Below are positions 34,003 to 42,830 of a DNA stretch of 64,000 nt, piece after piece. The stretch is from Caproicibacter fermentans (GTDB lineage: Bacteria > Bacillota > Clostridia > Oscillospirales > Acutalibacteraceae). A program made the position numbers and the translations under genes. Each line of letters opens with the position of its first letter. Within the stretch, counting starts at the first letter, position 1. Where the stretch lies: positions 62,001 to 126,000 of the forward strand of contig NZ_VWXL01000058.1 of the NCBI RefSeq assembly GCF_009746625.1, given 5' to 3'. Under the pieces are notes generated by a model. That model was not told the DNA's origin. It ran no database searches and worked only from the letters and a program-made list of their open reading frames with translations.

Positions 34003-34500
34003 ATGGAACTTGTGAAATCAATTTACCCGGAAAACCCCGCCGGCCGGTACAAGCTGCTGAAACAGCAGATGGAAGTCCTTTTGGATGGGGAAACGGATTG
34101 GGTCGCTAATCTTGCGAATGCGGCAGCTTTGCTGAACGGTGCTCTGCCGAACATCAACTGGGTAGGTTTCTATCGGCTTGTGAACGGAGAGCTTCTGCTC
34201 GGGCCGTTTCAGGGAAAGACGGCCTGCATCCACATCCCTTTTGGAAAGGGAGTGTGCGGTACGGCAGCCGCGAAGAATAAAACACAGGTGGTTGCGGATG
34301 TGCATCGTTTTGAGGGGCACATCGCTTGCGATTCCGATTCGGCGTCCGAACTGGTGATCCCTCTCCGCATCAAGGATGGAGTGGTCGGTGTGCTCGATAT
34401 TGACAGCCCGGTTTTAAAGCGGTTCAGCGATGAAGACGCGCGTGCGCTGGAAGAAATTGCAGAGATGATTTCCGGCGGATGCGAATGGACGAAATCTTAA
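34003..34500 (+). CDS. Free methionine-(R)-sulfoxide reductase (GAF domain)
   Basis: A 165-residue GAF-domain enzyme that repairs free methionine-R-sulfoxide. The three cysteines Cys75, Cys85 and Cys109 are spaced 10 and 24 apart, the same spacing as the catalytic cysteines of E. coli fRMsr. Signature segments are INWVGFYRL, LLLGPFQGK and SELVIPL. The ATG at 34003 is chosen because TCGGAGGAA lies upstream; an open frame extends farther 5' but without a ribosome site. It is an antioxidant protein of the cytoplasm. Confidence 0.88.
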   Translation: MELVKSIYPENPAGRYKLLKQQMEVLLDGETDWVANLANAAALLNGALPNINWVGFYRLVNGELLLGPFQGKTACIHIPFGKGVCGTAAAKNKTQVVADVHRFEGHIACDSDSASELVIPLRIKDGVVGVLDIDSPVLKRFSDEDARALEEIAEMISGGCEWTKS

Positions 34501-34503
34501 AAA

Positions 34504-34545
34504 CCTTCCGGCTGTCTTTTGACGGCCGAAAGGCCTTTTTAATTT
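34504..34545 (+). terminator. Terminator after the sulfoxide reductase gene
   Basis: CCTTCCGGCTGTC and GACGGCCGAAAGG form a stem around TTTT, followed by CCTTTTTAATTTT directly after the stop codon. Confidence 0.8.
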
Positions 34546-34648
34546 TGTAAGCAAATTGTTAGCAACAAGGCTATGTTTTTTTTATTATGCGATATTATTT
34601 GACACAGTAATCCTCGTAAGCACGATGCGACTTTAGAACAAAACACAT

Positions 34649-34694
34649 GAAAAAGTCCCGCCAAACCTGAGTTTTTCAGGAGTGGCTGGACTTT
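34649..34694 (-). terminator. Terminator after the tRNA-Asp/tRNA-Thr unit
   Basis: On the minus strand AAGTCC-A-GCC pairs with GGC-GGGACTT, with an inner CCTGA/TCAGG hairpin. TTTTT follows. It begins just after the CCA end of tRNA-Thr. Confidence 0.75.
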
Positions 34695-34699
34695 TGCTT

Positions 34700-34775
34700 T
34701 GGAGCTGCTAACGCGATTCGAACGCGTGACCTCGTCCTTACCAAGGACGTGCTCTGCCAACTGAGCCATAGCAGC
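34700..34775 (-). tRNA. tRNA-Thr (GGT)
   Basis: A complete 76-nt cloverleaf on the minus strand. The acceptor stem GCTGCTA pairs with TAGCAGC, the D arm is GCTCAGTTGGCAGAGC, the anticodon loop TTGGTAA gives anticodon GGT, and the T arm is GCGTTCGAATCGC. CCA is encoded. Confidence 0.95.
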
Positions 34776-34777
34776 AT

Positions 34778-34854
34778 TGGCGACTCGGATCGGGATCGAA
34801 CCGACGACCTCTAGCGTGACAGGCTAGCGTTCTAACCAGCTGAACTACCGAGCC
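34778..34854 (-). tRNA. tRNA-Asp (GTC)
   Basis: A complete 77-nt cloverleaf on the minus strand. The acceptor GGCTCGG pairs with CCGAGTC (one G-U), the anticodon loop CTGTCAC gives GTC, and the T arm is CGGTTCGATCCCG. CCA is encoded. It is transcribed just before tRNA-Thr. Confidence 0.95.
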
Positions 34855-35089
34855 ATACTGCGTATTTGAGCAACGACAACGTATGTTATTATACTGAAAC
34901 GTACAAAAATTGTCAACTTCAATTTTTTTAATTAATAAACGCAATATGTAGTATAAAAACAATAAATAATAGATATTATGTAACAATATATTGATGTATA
35001 TTACAGGAACAGAAATAAAAAATTATTTTATCTTTTTATATGCTCGGAGAGAGATAAAATATGACGGATTGCCTGCAGTGAAACAAGAT

Positions 35090-35122
35090 TTGACAGAAAC
35101 AGCGGACAGGAGAGTCTATAAT
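35090..35122 (+). promoter_or_regulatory. Spo0A-type promoter of spoIIGA-sigE with a 21-base spacer
   Basis: TTGACA at 35090-35095 and TATAAT at 35117-35122 are perfect hexamers but 21 bases apart. The B. subtilis spoIIG promoter has a similarly over-long spacer (22) and depends on Spo0A bound near the -35. Weak 0A-box-like sequences lie at about 35062 (TGACGGA) and, inverted, at about 35131 (TCCGACA). Confidence 0.6.
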
Positions 35123-35151
35123 TGAGTTTAATCCGACAGGGGGAGAACTTC

Positions 35152-35976
35152 TTGAAGCAAACCATATACATAGATATTCTGGTCGGTGTGAATTTGTTCA
35201 TCAATTATCTGCTGTTGCTTTGTGTTTCTAAATTTCTTTCGCTTCCTGCAAAACGGAAACGCCTTATGGCAGCGGCTTTTCTTGGCGCGGCTTATTCCCT
35301 GACGATCTTGTTGCCGGAAATCAATCCGGTTTTGTCTCTGCTTTTCAAGCTGATGATGTCCCTGAGCATCGTTGCCGCGGCGTTCGGATTCCGGGGCCTT
35401 CGGGAATTGATTCGCCAGACGGTTGCTTTTTATTTAATCAGTTTTGCTTTTGCCGGCTTCATGCTGGTTTTGTGGTATTTTTTTGCTCCTCAGGGCTTGA
35501 TGATTCGAAATTCAGTCGTTTATTTTAATATTTCGCCGCTTGCGTTAATTGTATTAACTGTTTTATGTTACGGTTTCATTCGCCTGTTTCAGCGCATCAC
35601 AGGGCGGCAAATGCCGAAAAATCTGAACTGCCGGATTGTAGTTGACTGCGGTGGAAAAACTTGTGACTGCACCGCGCGGGTGGACACGGGAAATTCCTTA
35701 AGGGAACCGTTTTCCGGCGATCCGGTGACAGTGATCTACGAACCGGTGGTTGCGGGAATGATACCGCCAAAGGACGGCCTGAATTTCCGGCTGATCCCAT
35801 TTGACGCGATTTCCGGCGGCGGGCTGCTGGAGTCTTTCCGCCCGGATCGGATGACGATTTGCGTTGGCAGGAAAAAAATTGTGACAAATAACGTCTATAT
35901 TGCTGTATCAAAAACCAGATTCGGAGAATTCGACGCCCTGCTGAATCCGGATTTACTGCAAAAAACGTCCGACTAA
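35152..35976 (+). CDS. spoIIGA: Sigma-E processing peptidase SpoIIGA
   Basis: A 274-residue membrane aspartic protease that cleaves pro-sigma-E. The TTG at 35152 is preferred because GGGGGAG lies upstream and the product begins MKQTIYIDILVGVNLFINY, like other SpoIIGA proteins. Five hydrophobic segments fill residues 1-150. The cytoplasmic protease half has the active-site Asp178 in RVDTGNSL. It is followed 65 bases later by sigE, its substrate, as in all spore formers. Confidence 0.93.
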   Translation: MKQTIYIDILVGVNLFINYLLLLCVSKFLSLPAKRKRLMAAAFLGAAYSLTILLPEINPVLSLLFKLMMSLSIVAAAFGFRGLRELIRQTVAFYLISFAFAGFMLVLWYFFAPQGLMIRNSVVYFNISPLALIVLTVLCYGFIRLFQRITGRQMPKNLNCRIVVDCGGKTCDCTARVDTGNSLREPFSGDPVTVIYEPVVAGMIPPKDGLNFRLIPFDAISGGGLLESFRPDRMTICVGRKKIVTNNVYIAVSKTRFGEFDALLNPDLLQKTSD

Positions 35977-36041
35977 ATCTGGCCGTGGGCGGACGCGTTT
36001 ATAAAGCCGCAGGCGGCAGCGGCAAAAGGGAATGAGTGGAA

Positions 36042-36764
36042 ATGAACATGAATCAGCGAATAAGGGAATGGTACAACAGGTTGCTGCTGCTGTTTCATCG
36101 GCTGCGGCTGAACGGGCAGGTTCATTACATCAACGGGCCGGAAACGCTTCCTCCGCCGCTTACCAAGCCGGAGGAAGAGAAAGTCATGAACAATATCATG
36201 AACCATGTTCCCAATGCCCGCGAGCCGCTGATTACGCACAATCTTCGGCTGGTCGTCTACATCGCGAAGAAATTTGAATCTTCCAGCGCGAGCGTGGAGG
36301 ATCTGATTTCCATCGGAACCATCGGACTGATCAAGGCGGTGAACACATTCTGCCCCGAACGGAATATCAAACTGGCCACCTATGCATCGCGCTGCATCGA
36401 AAATGAAATACTGATGTATCTGCGCAAAACATCTCAGCTGAAAAACGAGATATCCATAGACGACCCCCTCAATGTTGACTGGGACGGCAACGAACTGCTT
36501 CTTTCCGATATCTTGGGCAGCGACCAGAACGCGGTTAACGTAAATATAGAGGAAGAAGTGGAGCGCGATTTGCTGCGCAGCGCGGTTTCCCGGCTGGCTC
36601 CGCGCGAAAAGGAAATTATGCAGCTTCGGTTCGGGCTCAACAACAGCAGGGAACATACCCAAAAGGAAGTCGCCGATACGCTCGGTATCTCCCAGTCTTA
36701 CATATCACGCCTTGAAAAGAGAATCATAGAGCGCCTCAAAAAAGACCTGGAACGGGTCAGCTGA
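36042..36764 (+). CDS. sigE: Sporulation sigma factor sigma-E (pro-form)
   Basis: A 240-residue mother-cell sigma factor. Residues about 1-28 are the basic/hydrophobic pro-sequence ([19 protein letters not shown]) removed by SpoIIGA. Region 2 contains [15 protein letters not shown] and [14 protein letters not shown]; region 4 contains [20 protein letters not shown]. The ATG at 36042 gives a length close to B. subtilis SigE (239); GTG 36036 and ATG 36048 are alternatives. The last 8 bases overlap the convergent glycosylase gene. Confidence 0.93.
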   Translation: MNMNQRIREWYNRLLLLFHRLRLNGQVHYINGPETLPPPLTKPEEEKVMNNIMNHVPNAREPLITHNLRLVVYIAKKFESSSASVEDLISIGTIGLIKAVNTFCPERNIKLATYASRCIENEILMYLRKTSQLKNEISIDDPLNVDWDGNELLLSDILGSDQNAVNVNIEEEVERDLLRSAVSRLAPREKEIMQLRFGLNNSREHTQKEVADTLGISQSYISRLEKRIIERLKKDLERVS

Positions 36765-37272
36765 GAGTACGTGATGATTCCGCTGCAGCGCGCAGAATCC
36801 GGTAAGCGTCCAGCAGCTTTTCATAACTGTAAAACCGACAGTTGGCGGGGCTTGTGGAGGGCAGCGCCACGGCGGCGATTCCGGTGTCTTTCAGGCAGAG
36901 CCTGCGGTAGAGAGCGGCGGCTTTTGATCCGGTCGTGAAGACGGTATGAATCCTGGTACGGGCAAGAAGCGCCGCGATGTCATTCGGTACCGGTTCCCGA
37001 ATGCTGCCGTCATCTGCGCCTTCAATTACGCAGCTTTTCAGGACATCCCAGAGGGCGATTCTGTGACTGAGCAGAATCGCCCTCTTTTCATCGTTTGTTT
37101 TTGGAAGAGACAGTTCGTACAGGTCGGCAAGGATACGCCAGAAGCGGTTCTGGGGATGCGAATAATAAAACCCGTACTCTCTGGATTTGGGAGAGGGCAT
37201 GGTTCCCAAGACCAAAACACGCGAGTTTTCGTCATAGACCGGTTCCAGCGGATGTACAATGCGCTCCGTCAT
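36757..37272 (-). CDS. DNA-deoxyinosine (hypoxanthine) glycosylase, UDG superfamily
   Basis: A 171-residue repair enzyme. The pattern [20 protein letters not shown] with HPQNRFW is the active-site region of the family 6 hypoxanthine-DNA glycosylases, and LPSTSPANC corresponds to the minor-groove intercalation loop. It removes deaminated adenine from DNA. The ATG at 37272 lies 41 bases inside the cca gene, so the two are cotranscribed, and its end overlaps sigE convergently. Confidence 0.82.
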   Translation of the reverse strand: MTERIVHPLEPVYDENSRVLVLGTMPSPKSREYGFYYSHPQNRFWRILADLYELSLPKTNDEKRAILLSHRIALWDVLKSCVIEGADDGSIREPVPNDIAALLARTRIHTVFTTGSKAAALYRRLCLKDTGIAAVALPSTSPANCRFYSYEKLLDAYRILRAAAESSRTLS

Positions 37273-38608
37273 CCAGTTTCCCTCTTTCCGCTTTTACATA
37301 ATCCAGCAAAGCTTCCCGCTGATTCGCACATTTGCCTTCGATGACCGCATCGAGCAACAGGGTGAGCAGGCGACCGACCTCAGCGCCCTCCGGAACTCCG
37401 GCATCAATCAGGTCGGCGCCGTTCACGGCAAGATTGCGCAGGGAATAGCATTGCTTTTCCCTGATAATGGTTTCAAACATTTCCCGTATATTTTCCAACA
37501 GCGGAAGCTTTTCCTGGTCTTTCAAACTTTTTGCCAGCGTATCCGCCCTGCGGACTTCGATCAGCATCCGCAGGTCGTCTTCACCCAGGCGGTTGAGGCG
37601 CCGGCGCAGTATTTTTTCACCTCCGGACAGCGACAGGTCGTGCTTCCGAACCAGCAGTGCAACCGTGCCGATCATTTTTCGGCTGTACCTCAGGCGCTTT
37701 AAAATAACATCCGCCATTTTACCGCTTATCTCAGGATGACCGTAGAAATGACCGATTCCACTCCGATCCTCCGAGTAGCAGAACGGCTTTCCGAGGTCGT
37801 GCAGGAGCATGGTAAGCCGAAGCGTGGGATCGGGAGGCGCGGCGGCAACACTCCTGATGGTGTGTTCCCACACATCGTAAATATGATGCGGATTATTCTG
37901 AGGAAAATCAAAGGAGGCCCCGATTTCCGGGATGAATTCTTCAATGACGCTCCGGTATTCCCTTAAAATACGCTCTGCTCCGGGGCCGCATAGGAGCTTT
38001 GTGAATTCAGAGCAAATCCGTTCCCGTGCGATTCCATCCAGCATGGTTCGGTTTCGATTCAGGCTTTCGGCTGTTTCAGAGTCGATTGTAAAATCCAGTA
38101 CGGAGGCAAAACGCAGAGCCCGCAGGATCCTGAGGCCGTCCTCACGGAACCTGATGTCCGGGTTTCCGACGCAGCGAATCGTTTTCTGCTTCAGATCGTC
38201 CCGTCCGCCGAATCGGTCCACAAGCCCGCCGGTTCTGCGGTATGCCATGGCATTGACAGTGAAGTCCCTTCGGGACAGATCCTCCGTCAACAGGCCGGTA
38301 AACGTAACTTCATCCGGTCTTCTGCCGTCGGAATAGGCCCCGTCAACGCGGTAGGTGGTCACTTCTATCGGCATTCCATCGCTGAGCACCGTGACCGTTC
38401 CGTGTTTCAGCCCGGTCTTGATGATTGAAAATCCGTCCAAAACGCGCATTGTTTCCTCCGGCAGAGCGGACGTTGCAACATCCCAGTCCGTCGGTGCTTT
38501 GCCAAGCAGGCTGTCACGGACGCACCCTCCGACAACGCAGGCGTCGAACTCGTTGCGGGTCAGAATTTGCAGTACGGAATCGACCTGAGAGGGTATTTTG
38601 ACAATCAT
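37232..38608 (-). CDS. cca: CCA tRNA nucleotidyltransferase
   Basis: A 458-residue enzyme that adds or repairs the 3' CCA of tRNAs. The N-terminal nucleotidyltransferase domain has VVGGCVRDSLLG and the DWDVATSALP catalytic aspartates; then RRDFTVNAMAY and the RNA-binding ERICSEFTKLL; then an HD domain (LLHDLGKP). The ATG at 38608 with GAGGAA upstream is chosen; 27 earlier in-frame codons have no ribosome site. The HD domain suggests added phosphohydrolase activity. Confidence 0.92.
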   Translation of the reverse strand: MIVKIPSQVDSVLQILTRNEFDACVVGGCVRDSLLGKAPTDWDVATSALPEETMRVLDGFSIIKTGLKHGTVTVLSDGMPIEVTTYRVDGAYSDGRRPDEVTFTGLLTEDLSRRDFTVNAMAYRRTGGLVDRFGGRDDLKQKTIRCVGNPDIRFREDGLRILRALRFASVLDFTIDSETAESLNRNRTMLDGIARERICSEFTKLLCGPGAERILREYRSVIEEFIPEIGASFDFPQNNPHHIYDVWEHTIRSVAAAPPDPTLRLTMLLHDLGKPFCYSEDRSGIGHFYGHPEISGKMADVILKRLRYSRKMIGTVALLVRKHDLSLSGGEKILRRRLNRLGEDDLRMLIEVRRADTLAKSLKDQEKLPLLENIREMFETIIREKQCYSLRNLAVNGADLIDAGVPEGAEVGRLLTLLLDAVIEGKCANQREALLDYVKAERGKLDDGAHCTSAGTGL

Positions 38609-38673
38609 GATGGTTCCTCGCTTTTCAATCAAATTCTGTCGAATCACAAGAAAGATTATTTGTGTTATGCCCT

Positions 38674-38703
38674 GCATGATCCTGCGCATTCATGGTAATA
38701 ATG
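38674..38703 (+). promoter_or_regulatory. Candidate sigma-F-type promoter of sigG
   Basis: GCATG at 38674-38678, a 15-base spacer, then GGTAATAATG at 38694-38703, which fits GGNNANANTN. The B. subtilis sigma-F pattern is GYATA-N15-GGNNANANTN. It lies 34 bases before the GTG start. Forespore expression of sigG by sigma-F is the known arrangement. Confidence 0.5.
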
Positions 38704-38737
38704 ACATTGAAATGCGGCGGATGGGGGCGTGTGTGAA

Positions 38738-39508
38738 GTGCAATATAATAAAGTGGAAATCTGCGGGGTTAACACTTCGAAACTGAAAGTTCTCACCGAA
38801 AAGGAAAAAATGGAGCTTCTTCGCCGCGTAAAGGACGGAGACATGAGGGCTCGGGACGAATTAATCAGCGGAAATCTCCGGCTTGTGCTCAGTGTGATCC
38901 AGCGGTTCACCAACCGGGGAGAAAATTTGGACGATCTGTTTCAAGTGGGCTGCATCGGTCTGATCAAGGCAATCGATCACTTCGACATCAATCAGGGCGT
39001 TCGTTTTTCCACTTACGGCGTGCCGATGATCATCGGAGAAATCAGGCGGTATCTTCGCGACAACAACAGCATCCGCGTCAGTCGTTCCCTGAGGGACACC
39101 GCTTATAAGGCGATGCAGGTTAAAGAAAAAATGATGGCGAAGAACAGCAGGGAGCCGACGGTGGAGGAAATTGCGAAAGAGTTGGATATGCCGCGGGAAG
39201 AGGTCGTCGTGGCGCTGGAATCCGTTGTGGAGCCTGTTTCTCTGTATGAACCGGTTTTCTCAGACGGCGGGGATACCATCTATGTGATGGATCAGGTCGG
39301 CGACAACAACGACGACAATAACTGGCTTGACGAGATCGCGCTGAAGGAAGCAATCAAAAATTTAAACAACCGGGAAAAGAACATTTTATCCATGCGCTAT
39401 TTTCAGGGAAAAACCCAGATGGAGGTCGCTTCGGAGATTGGCATCAGTCAGGCCCAAGTTTCGCGCCTGGAAAAAGCCGCGCTTGATAAAATCAAAAAGG
39501 ATATATAA
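38738..39508 (+). CDS. sigG: Forespore sigma factor sigma-G
   Basis: A 256-residue late forespore sigma factor. I start it at GTG 38738, giving MQYNKVEICGV, which lines up with the conserved N-terminus; a GTG three codons earlier is only 1 base from the GGATGGGGG ribosome site. Regions 2-4 contain NGNLRLVLSVIQRF-like, DDLFQVGCIGLIKAIDHFD, EIRRYLRDNNSIRVSRSLRD and MEVASEIGISQAQVSRLEK. It drives spore protection genes after engulfment. Confidence 0.95.
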   Translation: MQYNKVEICGVNTSKLKVLTEKEKMELLRRVKDGDMRARDELISGNLRLVLSVIQRFTNRGENLDDLFQVGCIGLIKAIDHFDINQGVRFSTYGVPMIIGEIRRYLRDNNSIRVSRSLRDTAYKAMQVKEKMMAKNSREPTVEEIAKELDMPREEVVVALESVVEPVSLYEPVFSDGGDTIYVMDQVGDNNDDNNWLDEIALKEAIKNLNNREKNILSMRYFQGKTQMEVASEIGISQAQVSRLEKAALDKIKKDI

Positions 39509-39678
39509 AATACAGGGAGAAAGGTTCCTTTCTATTCGGGGGCCTTTCTCCTGCTTTCAGTTCATGCAGGAATACCCCGAAACCGAACTAAAAATTTTAT
39601 CTATTGTAACATTTCTTTTCTTCGCAATCAAATAAATCCCATTCCCGGCATAAAAATGGGGTATGGGGGGTATGGAAA

Positions 39679-39972
39679 ATGACTTGCAGAATGTTTGACA
39701 TGCGCCGGAAAGAGGTTATCAATATTAAAGATGGAATGCGTCTCGGCAGCGTAAGCGATATAGAATTCGATACGACAAATGCCAGAGTCGTGGCGGTCGT
39801 CATTTACGGGCGCCTTCGCCTGTTCGGGCTACTGGGCAGGGAAGACGACATCGTAATTCGCTGGCAGGACATTCAGGTAATCGGTGACGATACGATTCTG
39901 GTTTCGTACAACAACTACCTGAAAGCGAAAAATTCCTCGCACAGCCTGGCGAATTTTCTGGGTTTCAAATAA
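39679..39972 (+). CDS. YlmC/YmxH family PRC-barrel sporulation protein
   Basis: A 97-residue protein of the YlmC/YmxH family. The PRC-barrel pattern is [20 protein letters not shown], then [18 protein letters not shown] and [14 protein letters not shown] lies just before the ATG. In other spore formers members are expressed in the forespore or mother cell, with no firm function known. It lies downstream of sigG, as in many Clostridia. Confidence 0.82.
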   Translation: MTCRMFDMRRKEVINIKDGMRLGSVSDIEFDTTNARVVAVVIYGRLRLFGLLGREDDIVIRWQDIQVIGDDTILVSYNNYLKAKNSSHSLANFLGFK

Positions 39973-40120
39973 CGAGTTAAATGAAAAAGGCTTGTATTTC
40001 GTCGCGTCTCATGCTATAATATTCCCGCTAAAACACACGCCGATGCCGGCCCGGGGTGCCCGAAAGGGTGGAGGGTCAAATTTTATGCTCGGCGGAGGAA
40101 AAACTAAGGAGGATTTAGCA

Positions 40121-40864
40121 ATGGCAGTAGTATCCATGAAACAGCTTTTGGAAGCAGGCGTCCATTTCGGACACCAGACAAGAAGATGGAACCCGAAAAT
40201 GGCGGAGTACATCTTCACGGAACGCAACGGTATTTATATTATCGACCTGCAGAAAACCGTTCGCAAACTGGAGGATGCGTATAATTTTGTGCGCGATCTG
40301 TCAACGGACGGAAAGTCCGTGCTGTTTGTCGGAACGAAAAAGCAGGCTCAGGAATCCATTAAAAATGAAGCGGAACGTGCGGGCGCTTTCTATGTAAATG
40401 CGCGCTGGCTGGGCGGCATGCTCACGAATTTCCGTACAATCCGCCGCAGAATTGACCGTCTGAATCAGCTTAAGACCATGGAAGAGGACGGTACTTTCGA
40501 ACTGCTTCCCAAGAAAGAAGTCGGCAAACTGAAACTTGAGATCGAGAAACTCGAAAAGTTCCTCGGCGGTATTAAAGATATGAAGAGCCTTCCCGGCGCG
40601 TTGTTTATCGTGGACCCGAGGAAGGAAAGAATTGCGGTCGCAGAGGCAAGAAAACTGAACATTCCGATTGTTGCGATTGTTGACACGAACTGCGACCCGG
40701 ACGAAATTGATTATGTTATTCCGGGCAACGACGACGCAATCCGTGCCGTGAAACTGATTTCTGAGACAATGGCGAACGCAATTATTGAAGGCAGAGAAGG
40801 CCGTATGGGCGCAGCTGCCGCAGCGGAAAAGGAAGACGAGTCTGACGGAAGCGTCAAGGAATAA
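40121..40864 (+). CDS. rpsB: 30S ribosomal protein S2
   Basis: A 247-residue ribosomal protein. AAGGAGG precedes the ATG at 40121; the frame is open farther upstream but that part is leader. Conserved segments are [33 protein letters not shown] and [12 protein letters not shown]. The C-terminus has an acidic tail. The G/C-rich hairpin-prone leader at about 40040-40100 may hold an autoregulatory site. tsf follows, the universal order. Confidence 0.97.
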   Translation: MAVVSMKQLLEAGVHFGHQTRRWNPKMAEYIFTERNGIYIIDLQKTVRKLEDAYNFVRDLSTDGKSVLFVGTKKQAQESIKNEAERAGAFYVNARWLGGMLTNFRTIRRRIDRLNQLKTMEEDGTFELLPKKEVGKLKLEIEKLEKFLGGIKDMKSLPGALFIVDPRKERIAVAEARKLNIPIVAIVDTNCDPDEIDYVIPGNDDAIRAVKLISETMANAIIEGREGRMGAAAAAEKEDESDGSVKE

Positions 40865-40910
40865 TCCTTTTTCAACTGAAAACAAAATGAATGAAGCGGA
40901 GGAATATAAC

Positions 40911-41825
40911 ATGGCTTTTACAGCTAAAGATGTCGCGGCCCTTCGCGCTAAGACAGGCTGCGGAATGATGGATTGCAAAAAAGCGCTGGACGCTTCCGGC
41001 GGGGATATGGACAAGGCGATTGATTTTCTGCGTGAAAAAGGTCTTGCCGCCGCAACGAAAAAAGCGGACCGTATTGCGGCGGAAGGCGTCGCATACGTTG
41101 CGCTGAATGACGCCGGCAACATCGGCGTGGTGATTGAAGTGAACGCGGAAACTGACTTTGTGGCAAAGAACGCGGAATTCCAGGAATTTGTCAAGACCTG
41201 CGCAAACACCGTGATTGAGCAGAATCCCGCGGATGTGGAAGCTTTGCTTCAGTGCAAGGCTTCCGGTTCCAATGAAACAATCGACGCGATTTTGAAAGAG
41301 AAGATTCTTAAGATCGGCGAAAATATAAAAGTGCGCCGTTTCCGTCGGATGGAAGGCGCGCTGGGCGCCTATATCCACGCGGACGGAAAAATCGGTGTCC
41401 TTACCAAATTCGACACAACCGCTGAAATCGCCGCAAAACCGGAGTTCCAGGAATACGCGAAGGATGTTTGCATGCAGATTGCCGCGATTGTACCGCAGTT
41501 TCTGGATGAGGAAAGCGTTCCGGCAGATGTTGTCGAACATGAGAAGAGCATTCTGAAACAGCAGATTATCGATTCCGGCAAACCTGCCGAAATCGCGGAT
41601 AAAATTGTGACCGGCAGATTGCAGAAATTCTTTAAGGAAGTTTGCCTTGTCGACCAGCTTTATGTAAAGGATGACAAGCTGACCATTAAGGATTTTACGG
41701 ACCAGACTGCGAAGAAGCTCGGCGGCACCATCAAAATCGTCGATTTTGCACGTTTTGAAAAGGGCGAAGGCCTTGAGAAACGTCAGGATAATTTTGCGGA
41801 TGAAGTCGCGGGCATGGTTAAATAA
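40911..41825 (+). CDS. tsf: Translation elongation factor Ts
   Basis: A 304-residue guanine-nucleotide exchange factor for EF-Tu. The N-terminal UBA-like domain has VAALRAKTGCGMMDCKKAL, and the core has VIEVNAETDFVAKN. GCGGAGGA precedes the ATG at 40911. It is cotranscribed with rpsB and ends at a strong terminator. Confidence 0.97.
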   Translation: MAFTAKDVAALRAKTGCGMMDCKKALDASGGDMDKAIDFLREKGLAAATKKADRIAAEGVAYVALNDAGNIGVVIEVNAETDFVAKNAEFQEFVKTCANTVIEQNPADVEALLQCKASGSNETIDAILKEKILKIGENIKVRRFRRMEGALGAYIHADGKIGVLTKFDTTAEIAAKPEFQEYAKDVCMQIAAIVPQFLDEESVPADVVEHEKSILKQQIIDSGKPAEIADKIVTGRLQKFFKEVCLVDQLYVKDDKLTIKDFTDQTAKKLGGTIKIVDFARFEKGEGLEKRQDNFADEVAGMVK

Positions 41826-41845
41826 TTCATTCAATTCGTTTTTTG

Positions 41846-41875
41846 GCAGCGCAGATTGCATCTGCGCTGCTTTTT
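41846..41875 (+). terminator. Terminator of rpsB-tsf
   Basis: GCAGCGCAGAT at 41846-41856 and ATCTGCGCTGC at 41860-41870 form a perfect 11-base stem around TGC, followed by TTTTT. Confidence 0.92.
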
Positions 41876-42231
41876 GTTATCATTCAAAAACTCCCGGTTA
41901 TGACTGGACGCTTAGAAAAGCTCTAGCGGTGAGCTAAAATGCAAGTTGTACCTTGCCTGCAATCCTGCTGATTGCGGAAAACGGAATAGACATTTTATGA
42001 AACGCGAAGGGCTTTGGCGGGGAGAGGGCGCAGCCCCTCCCACATCGGTTCTCTTCCGCACAGAATTGCTTTCAATTTTCTGTGCGGAAGGGGGCAGGGG
42101 GTGAGCAGCGACGCTGCAAGTGTAAGATACTCCGAGCGCCTTGAGGCGCAGCCGGTAAAACAGGGCTTTGCCCACATAGGAAGAACCCCCGGCTGTGCCG
42201 GGGGGTGGCTATTGTTTTGGGGGCAGATCAT
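41876..42231. repeat. Gene-free 356-base stretch rich in inverted repeats
   Basis: No gene is supported here. It holds a perfect 13-base stem, CTTCCGCACAGAA with TTCTGTGCGGAAG, near 42053-42090; ACCCCCGGC with GCCGGGGGG near 42183-42205; and GGCGCAGCCCC-type short palindromes. The concentration of hairpins suggests a dispersed repeat or degenerate mobile element inserted between tsf and the metalloprotease gene. Confidence 0.4.
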
Positions 42232-42783
42232 ATGGACCGTACAATAAAAGTTCAAAGATCCAAACGAAAAACGATGTCGCTTTCCGTAAACAGAAACGGC
42301 GAGATCATTGTGAAAGCTCCCTTATTTCTGAAAAACGAGATCATAGAGGAGTTTATCGGGAAACATGAAATGTGGTTGACAAAGCAGCTTTATTTTTGGA
42401 ATGAACGGGCCGCAAGGGAGCGGGCGCTGGCACTGGCGATGACCCCGGAAAAAATAGCGGTGCTGAAGGAACGGGCACGGGCTGTTTTGAGCGAAAGGGT
42501 CAATTATTACAGTAAAATCATGGGGGTTCATCCGGTCGGGCTGAAAATCACCTCCGCCAGAACGCGCTGGGGGTCCTGCAGCGCGAAAAATGCTCTTTGC
42601 TTTTCTTATCGCCTGATTTTGCTGGAGCCGGATGCCGTAGATTATGTTGTCGTACATGAGCTTGCACACATCCGGGAGAAAAATCATGGCCCCGGATTTT
42701 ACCGGGAAATAGAAAAATATCTTCCGGATTACCGAAGACGGATTCAACTGCTCAAAGAAAGTCAAAATAAAATCGGTTTATGA
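42232..42783 (+). CDS. YgjP/DUF45-type zinc metalloprotease-like protein
   Basis: A 183-residue protein. The zinc site VVHELAHIREKNHG is the HExxH-type motif, and SARTRWGSCSAKNALCFSYRL is the DUF45/WLM signature. It is cytoplasmic with no signal peptide. GGGGG lies about 10 bases before the ATG at 42232; a GTG at 42205 is an alternative. A peptidase role is inferred; substrates are unknown. Confidence 0.85.
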   Translation: MDRTIKVQRSKRKTMSLSVNRNGEIIVKAPLFLKNEIIEEFIGKHEMWLTKQLYFWNERAARERALALAMTPEKIAVLKERARAVLSERVNYYSKIMGVHPVGLKITSARTRWGSCSAKNALCFSYRLILLEPDAVDYVVVHELAHIREKNHGPGFYREIEKYLPDYRRRIQLLKESQNKIGL

Positions 42784-42830
42784 TGCCGATACAAACGGGC
42801 TCCGGCTTGTCCGCCGGAGCCCGTTTCGAA

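Noticed and set aside
34700-34854. The tRNA pair as an integration site
   Set aside because: No integrase gene or repeat of the tRNA 3' ends was found nearby; the tRNAs have a clean terminator.
40872-41861. 329-codon minus-strand frame opposite tsf
   Set aside because: tsf is certain; the antisense translation is hydrophobic-aromatic noise without homologous motifs.
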